From: Desmodesmus armatus
Lineage: Eukaryota > Chlorophyta > Chlorophyceae > Sphaeropleales > Scenedesmaceae
Direction of reading: 5' to 3'
Assembly: GCA_007449985.2 (NCBI GenBank)
Contig: VIIQ02000001.1
Span: forward strand, 310,001 to 374,000
Length of the DNA stretch: 64,000 nucleotides
Notes under the pieces: model-generated
What the model saw: only the letters and a program-made list of their open reading frames with translations
What the model was told of the DNA's origin: nothing
The model's database searches: none
Part shown: piece by piece, positions 58,356 through 64,000 of the stretch
How the letters are laid out: each line of letters starts with the position of its first letter
Position numbering within the stretch: the stretch's first letter is position 1
Made by a program: the position numbers and the translations under genes

Positions 58356-60804
58356 CATGTCTACATTACAAGGCAAGCAGCAGGTAGTCTCTGCCCTGGA
58401 TGCAGAAGTCAAGGCCTACATGGCAGCAAGACCCGCTCAGGGAGCAGTGACAGCATGAGGTGGTCAAGACAGGGGACGGGCCACAACTTGACGCGGGCCA
58501 AGTGGCAGTAGCTGCGCACTGCAGTGCGTTGGTGTCCAGACACAGGACAGGCTGTCGGCATGCAGGGGGCTTGCATGCTCAGCCGGCTCTACACCGTGAG
58601 GCTCACACATCAGATCCTGGGTTGCCTGTTGTTCCACTATCATCAGTGATGCCATGTGATGCCACTATCATCAGTGATGCCATGCACACATGAGCTAGCA
58701 GTCCTGCAAGCTGTAATTTAATTGTGATTTGCCGCGAGTCGCGTGCTGTGCTGTGCTGCGCTGTGCTAGATGCAGTATATGCTGAGCTGTCTGGCAGCGC
58801 TGTGTCATCCACTTTGCTGTGCTGGACTGTACTCAGCACATGCCCAGCTTTAGGCATCTGTCCGTGGTGCCCACATCTTTTGGACCTTCTGCATGCATGT
58901 AGGGCAGAAGAGCATGTAGGGCAGATGACTCATCTGAGATGAGTATGTAGGGAAGCTAAACAGCGGCCCCAACTGGCTGACAGGAGACTACCCCCCGGGC
59001 TGTGCGCGAGCTGTCTGAATGCTGCAATGAGTGCATGGCAGGCGGGCATGATCTAGGATTGATGGCAGAGTGCATGGCTGCTGCATAGTAGCCTGCTGAA
59101 AGGGTGAAAGCTGGCATGAGATGCAGGGAAAGTAGGCTGTGTTTGATGGGAATGTGGCTTTTGTCTTTTTCAGCCCCTGCAGCCAGCCAGGGGTATTGCT
59201 TGAGTGTCACACTCATACTGTGTAAGCTGGTGGCCATAGGAGGCACATCTTCAATGGCTACTACCTGGCTGTTGGCAGCTAGGCAAGGGTTCTGTTGACG
59301 GCTGGGTGACCGTGCTGCGATGTCAAGCTTTGCAGACTCGCTGAGCACCTGGTAGCTGCTATCATGCATGACTTGGTGCATTTGGGGCCTGGCCTAGTAT
59401 CTGAGTAGCCCAGCTGGCAGCAGTGTGCAAAACACTGCCTGGATAAACCCCTGGGGTGCGCAGTTTGGCAGAGTTAAGGGATGGTGATCACCTCGTCCTT
59501 TTGATAAGGACTGCATGTCATCTCCAGATCAGAGCTAATAGCAAGTGTTGGCAGGTGGGGCAGGTTCGCAGATAGTATCCAGACGTGGCTGTTGCAGGGT
59601 GGGGCTGTCCGTGTTGTTTAGACCACATCTGTTTGGTCTCCATCAGTCATGAACTTCACATTGACTTGCAGTACCGCATCCAGGGCCTAAGCCCTGGCAT
59701 TGCTAGCCCACCAGCCTGGCACTGACTTTAGGGTTTGGTGGCATGGTTTGATAGACAGTTACAAGTGCAGCCTCCCGGGGCCAGTGTTGTCCTTGCTGAA
59801 GGGCTGGTGTCCTTGCTGCCTGTTGCCATACCGGATCGTGCATTACAGAAGACAGTTTGGGCAGTGCTGTGAGCACCACTAGGCGTTCTAGCTATCACTG
59901 AATGCGCACTTGGTCACGGAAGTGAGACCAGGAGGAGAAAGGAGGTGCAAACACTGCCAAGGACTCTATTGGATGCAGCTGAGGCATCTCATGTACTGGG
60001 GTTCCGGCATACTCACAGACTTGTGACAATCCCGTCAACATGTTGCAAGTCCAGCGGTGACCGTGCGGCCAAAGTAAGAAGCTGCAGTACAGTGCGGTAC
60101 TAAATGAGCGTATTGCTCATGACTGGAGCAGTGAGCGTGATGTCACAAAGCAGGCGTGAATAGCTCTGTATCATAGTGTGCAGAAAGGAAAAGTCTGAGC
60201 GGCCACGCACGGATTGGCCAAGGGCAGTCCTGTGCACAAGCATTATCATAAAGCAACTGCTGACTGGGCAGTGGGCAGCTGAACAACTCTGCCAGACTGG
60301 CAGCAACGCAAGCTCACAACACCCTATTGGAGCCTCGTACTGCACCATTGTTATGCAAAGGCTCACTATTTCACACCGTGCATACATGCAGAGGCTCAGC
60401 AAGAATCGCAGGCGCCAAGTGGTTGCAGGAGGACCGCAGCAGGTTGATAGCTTATGCCAGGGACCTGATGCCCTGAATTGAGCGCTCCTTGCTTGTACGT
60501 GTGCTCTCCCTAATCGAAATGAAAGTTAGGGTTGCACTAGGGTTTTTCTTCCCGGAGTTGTTACGGATCACGGCATGCCGTTCATGAAGCCTATTCTAAG
60601 CTGCGCCAATCAAAGATGAATCGTTTGACACAGGGGGTGCTCAGAAGCCGACTAAGCTGCCGGAAGCCAGGCGAACTTCCACTGGCTGGTGTCCTCATTG
60701 ACTCAGCTCAGCTGGCTCCCCGATACTCCACACTGGGCGCGATAGATCTTTGACCTATAAAGCTGCTCGCTTCGGACGCTAAGGGCGTTGTTGCGACACG
60801 AAGC
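58356..60804. other. Long intergenic region
   Basis: About 2.4 kb with no recognised gene, RNA or mobile element. A direct repeat of CACTATCATCAGTGATGCCA lies at 58635-58683, and a GTGCT-type five-base run at 58738-58765. The last 300 bases contain the promoter of the DUF1538 gene. Confidence 0.5.
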
Positions 60805-63800
60805 ATGGCCAACGGACAGACAGCAGATGGTACAGATGGAGCAGCACAGAGCAAGGAGAAGAAAACAACCCTAGGAGAGCGCATGCACCAAGGGTCGGAA
60901 AGTTTCATGGCAGACAAGCTCAAATTTGGGGCCAAGACGCGGAGGATGGTCTTCCACTACAACAGCATGCTGTTGGAGCAGCTGAAGGCGATGCTCCCCA
61001 TCACCCTCTTGCAGGCAAGTAGGCTGGGCAAAGATCTGGTGCAGTGAGGAAAAATCATTACGGGTATCGTTCACAGCTGTCGTGTGAAGACATGTGCAGC
61101 CTGGAACCACAAGGCATCTGCACCCAAGCGCACATGATGCATGTGCTGTGGCTGTGCAAACAGTACAGTTGTCCCAGGTTTGCTTACAATAAATGTTTCG
61201 GTTGCTCTTTTGACAGTACAGATCCTGGTGTTGGCAATCTTCTTCCGCAAGACTACGCCCACCCCACTCCTGGAAGCAGCAGGACTGATCTCCGCAGTGA
61301 TCGGCCTGGTGTTTTTCCTGGAGGGGCTGCGTGTTGCAATTATGCCCATGGCCATGTTGGTTGGCACACAGCTTCCCATGCGGCTGAAACTGCCCTTTGT
61401 GCTGATGGTGGCTTTCTTCCTGGGTGTGCTGGTGACGTATGCTGAGCCTGCTATTGCTGCTATCAGGTGGGCGCAGTACCTGCGCAGGGCAGATTCGGCA
61501 CACGAGGATGCTCTGAGAGCAGCTGCCAGTTTAGAGTCTAAGGGCCAGGACTGCTTATCGTTTACACCAACTAGTATTTGAACCTTTCTGCAGGCTGCAA
61601 TCACTGTGGAAAGTGCCATGCAGCAGCTGGGCGGCCAGCACAAGGGGCTTTTCTGACCTTTGCAGTTGGCAGCCTCCCGGCTGTAGTGCAGCAGACGTGA
61701 TCCCAAGGCATTTCTTGCTGACTCAAGGTTGAAACCAGCTTCCAAAACCTTGTGCTGACATGTGTGTTGCTGCTGTGCTGGTGTGCAGGCCGCTGGCGGC
61801 ACTTGTTGACCCCAACGATGCTCCATACCTCTACTTTGTCATGAACCAGCAGCAGGAACTCTTGGTGCGTGCACGCTGCAGTCAGACTGATGAGAACTGT
61901 GTAGCCGCAATGACTCTGCCAACCACTTCGGTGTTGGGGAGAATGGCCACAATGTTTCTGCCAACCACTTCGGTTTGTTTTGGGAGCATTTTTTAGCATG
62001 TGATGCTGCTCAGCATGGCTGCCTGGCCCAGTGGCTTGCACATGGGGTATGCTTGACACCTGAATCTACACCATGTGCTTGTTTGGGCATAGATGTTTGC
62101 ATCCTAAACAGTACTATCGCTGGTTTTCTGGTGTTTGTGCAGGTGCTGGCCGTCGGCCTGGGTGTAGGTGTTGCAGCTGTGATGGGTACCATGAAGTTCC
62201 TGTACGGCTGGTCCCTGAAGCCCTTGATTGCTGTGGCGCTGGCGCCAACAGTTGCACTGGCCTGCTACATGCAGTGGTGAGCAAACAGTGTATGGGGGTA
62301 GTTTGGTTGAGCACTGCAGCAGGGTGCTGCGCCTGCAAGGCATGAATATGGGCAGTGGGGCTGGGCTGCGTGGCTGGGAGACCCCGTCAGAGCATCATCA
62401 TCATCTTCCAAGCCTTACTGAAATGAGGGTGGTGCAATAATGGATGCATCCAAGGATATGCAAGGAGCCTTCGTTGACAGCGAGCAGGCCCTCATGCAGA
62501 AAACCTTGGCTGAAAATGTGGCAGGGTTGAGGACAACGCTCACACACTGCTTTTGCTTGTTGTTTTTCCTTGTGCTGCTGCAGGGTCAACCCTCACCTGC
62601 AGCCTCTGTTGGGCGTGGCCTGGGACTGCGGAGCTGTGACCACTGGGCCGGTGACTGTGCCCGTGCTGCTGGCCTTGGGTGTGGGAGTGATGGATGCTCA
62701 AAGGCAGAAAAAAGCAACAATGAAGGTGCTGGAGGATGCAGCACTGAAGAAGAGTGAAGGTAGGGTTTGGGGTTTGGGGTTCAGGGCTTGGGTTCACCTG
62801 CCGTTTACGGATACATCAGGCCACAAGTTGAAGTGTGGGTGTCCAGGTTGCGTTGGCGGGCTGCGTGTTGGTGTGTGTGGTGGTGCCGGACTGGAGTTAT
62901 GCAATTCGCAAAGACAGCAACATTTGGATGCAAAGTGGAACCTCGTACGGCATATTTGAGCGGCAATGAAGTAGTCTACCCAATGACAGTCTGTGCTGTG
63001 CTGTGCTGTGCCGTGCCGTGCCGTGCTGTGACTGCCTGCAGGCAACACCCTTGAGGGCTTTGGCATTGTCACCCTGGCCTCCCTGCTTCCCGTGCTGGCT
63101 GTGGAGCTTATGGCAGTCATCATTGGCGCAATGTGAGTCCTGCTGTTGGTTGCTGTCTGCTGCTGCTGCATGCTGTCCTGGTATCTCCATTGCTTGCTGC
63201 ATATACCTTTACGAAAGCGCTGCATGTTTTGCATCGCATACATGTGGCTTGTATGTAGTGTTGTTCCGATGCACCAATGAATGGCTGGTTTGGACCCTGT
63301 GCTGCAGGTATTCTCATGAGTATGTCCTGGAACAGGCCAAGATATCAGCAGACGCAGCAAAGGTGGTAGTCCTGCCCGTGCACGAACTGTAAGTATGAAG
63401 CTCGGTACTGTAGTGCCGCTGTTTCTGGTGTTTGCGTCAGCTCTTCCCAGTACAGCCAGCATGCCGCAAAAAGTCATGTGCGATGTGGCCGGGCTTTGCT
63501 TGGGGTAGCTGCGTCAAGCAGAGGCAGTGCAGCCAGCAAGAGTGACTCTTACAGCGGTACAGCGGTAGCAACGGCAACTGGCAAACATGTGACTGTCATC
63601 AAATCCTCCAAGTTGTCCTGTGCCTGCTGACTACATGTTCACAAAGCTGTGTGTTTTTGTGCAGCTTGCCACCCTACAGCATGTTTGTACAGCTCAAGAT
63701 GACCTCTCTTTTTCTGTGCTGACGAGCCGGCCTCCTTCTTCAGTGCGGTTGGTCAAAAATGTGCATGCCTTCTGTGCTGCTGCCATCTGCAGGTCCCCCG

Positions 63801-64000
63801 TCAAGGAGGTGGTGTATGCAGTGCGTGCCATCTCGCCCCTGCTGGTAGCCCTCGTGCTGCTAGTGGTGGTTGTCCTGCGCCAGCCTCTGCCTGCCAAGGG
63901 GTTCACAGATGATGACGAAGATGTTGACTCATCAACTCACTCTAGCAAGGATGTCTCGGTTGGCAAGGGCTCGGCCAAAGATGTGGATGACTTGGAGCAT
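60805..64000 (+). CDS. DUF1538-family multi-pass membrane protein, 3' partial
   Basis: Eight exons agree in phase: 60805-61014, 61222-61466, 61789-61864, 62143-62276, 62584-62759, 63042-63132, 63308-63388 and 63793 to the window edge. The cytosolic N-terminus (70 codons) ends LLEQLKAMLPITLLQ. The membrane domain has ILVLAIFFRK, LLEAAGLISAVIGLVFFLEG, MGTMKFLYGWSLKPLIAVAL, the family signature CGAVTTGPVTVPVLLALGVG and a later helix RAISPLLVALVLLVVVVLRQ. DUF1538 proteins are putative transporters known mostly from bacteria. The first intron uses a GC donor (CAG/GCAAGT). The acidic tail (DDDEDVD) continues past 64000. Confidence 0.82.

Overview
The window is nuclear DNA of a green alga, most likely a chlamydomonadalean such as a Haematococcus-like species. 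This rests on dense spliced genes with GT-AG introns, CAG/CTG runs both in exons and next to splice sites, TGTAA-type polyadenylation motifs, plastid and mitochondrial transit peptides, and protein families shared with plants and volvocine algae. The standard genetic code is used. No bacterial-type operon, rRNA, tRNA or CRISPR array was seen. Exon models were built by hand from reading frames, splice consensus and phase agreement. No transcript or database evidence was available.

Layout, left to right. (1) Minus strand: chloroplast trigger factor (203-6670, 3' end off the window), then COQ6 mono-oxygenase of ubiquinone synthesis (7116-10052). (2) Plus strand, divergent from COQ6: a plastid HAD-like protein (10778-13351). 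(3) 15.8-22.9 kb: a very large, partly frameshifted gene whose C-terminal half is a Fanzor, the eukaryotic relative of the transposon nuclease TnpB. It has a complete RuvC D-E-D set and a zinc-finger-like cluster. (4) A FHIT-like HIT hydrolase (23450-25329). (5) A 12-exon gene for a secreted protein of about 1500 residues (25589-33795). It carries six FDYAAAFAASY repeats separated by polybasic clusters, followed by a propeller-like region. (6) A DUF1517 plastid protein (34150-37263) and a leucine-rich-repeat protein (38263-40232). (7) A recent higher-order repeat array (40889-44788, order A-B-A-b-A-B-A). (8) Two small secreted temptin-like proteins (45976-47025 and 57345-58355) flanking a MYND-finger protein (51172-56229). 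(9) The start of a DUF1538 membrane protein that runs off the right edge (60805-64000).

Two systems deserve attention. One is the Fanzor gene with its huge N-terminal extension. The other is the secreted repeat protein, which is laid out like a peptide precursor; with the two temptin-like genes it puts three extracellular, possibly signalling-related genes in one window. A third theme is mechanistic: several introns contain dead tandem copies of a splice site plus the edge of the adjoining exon.
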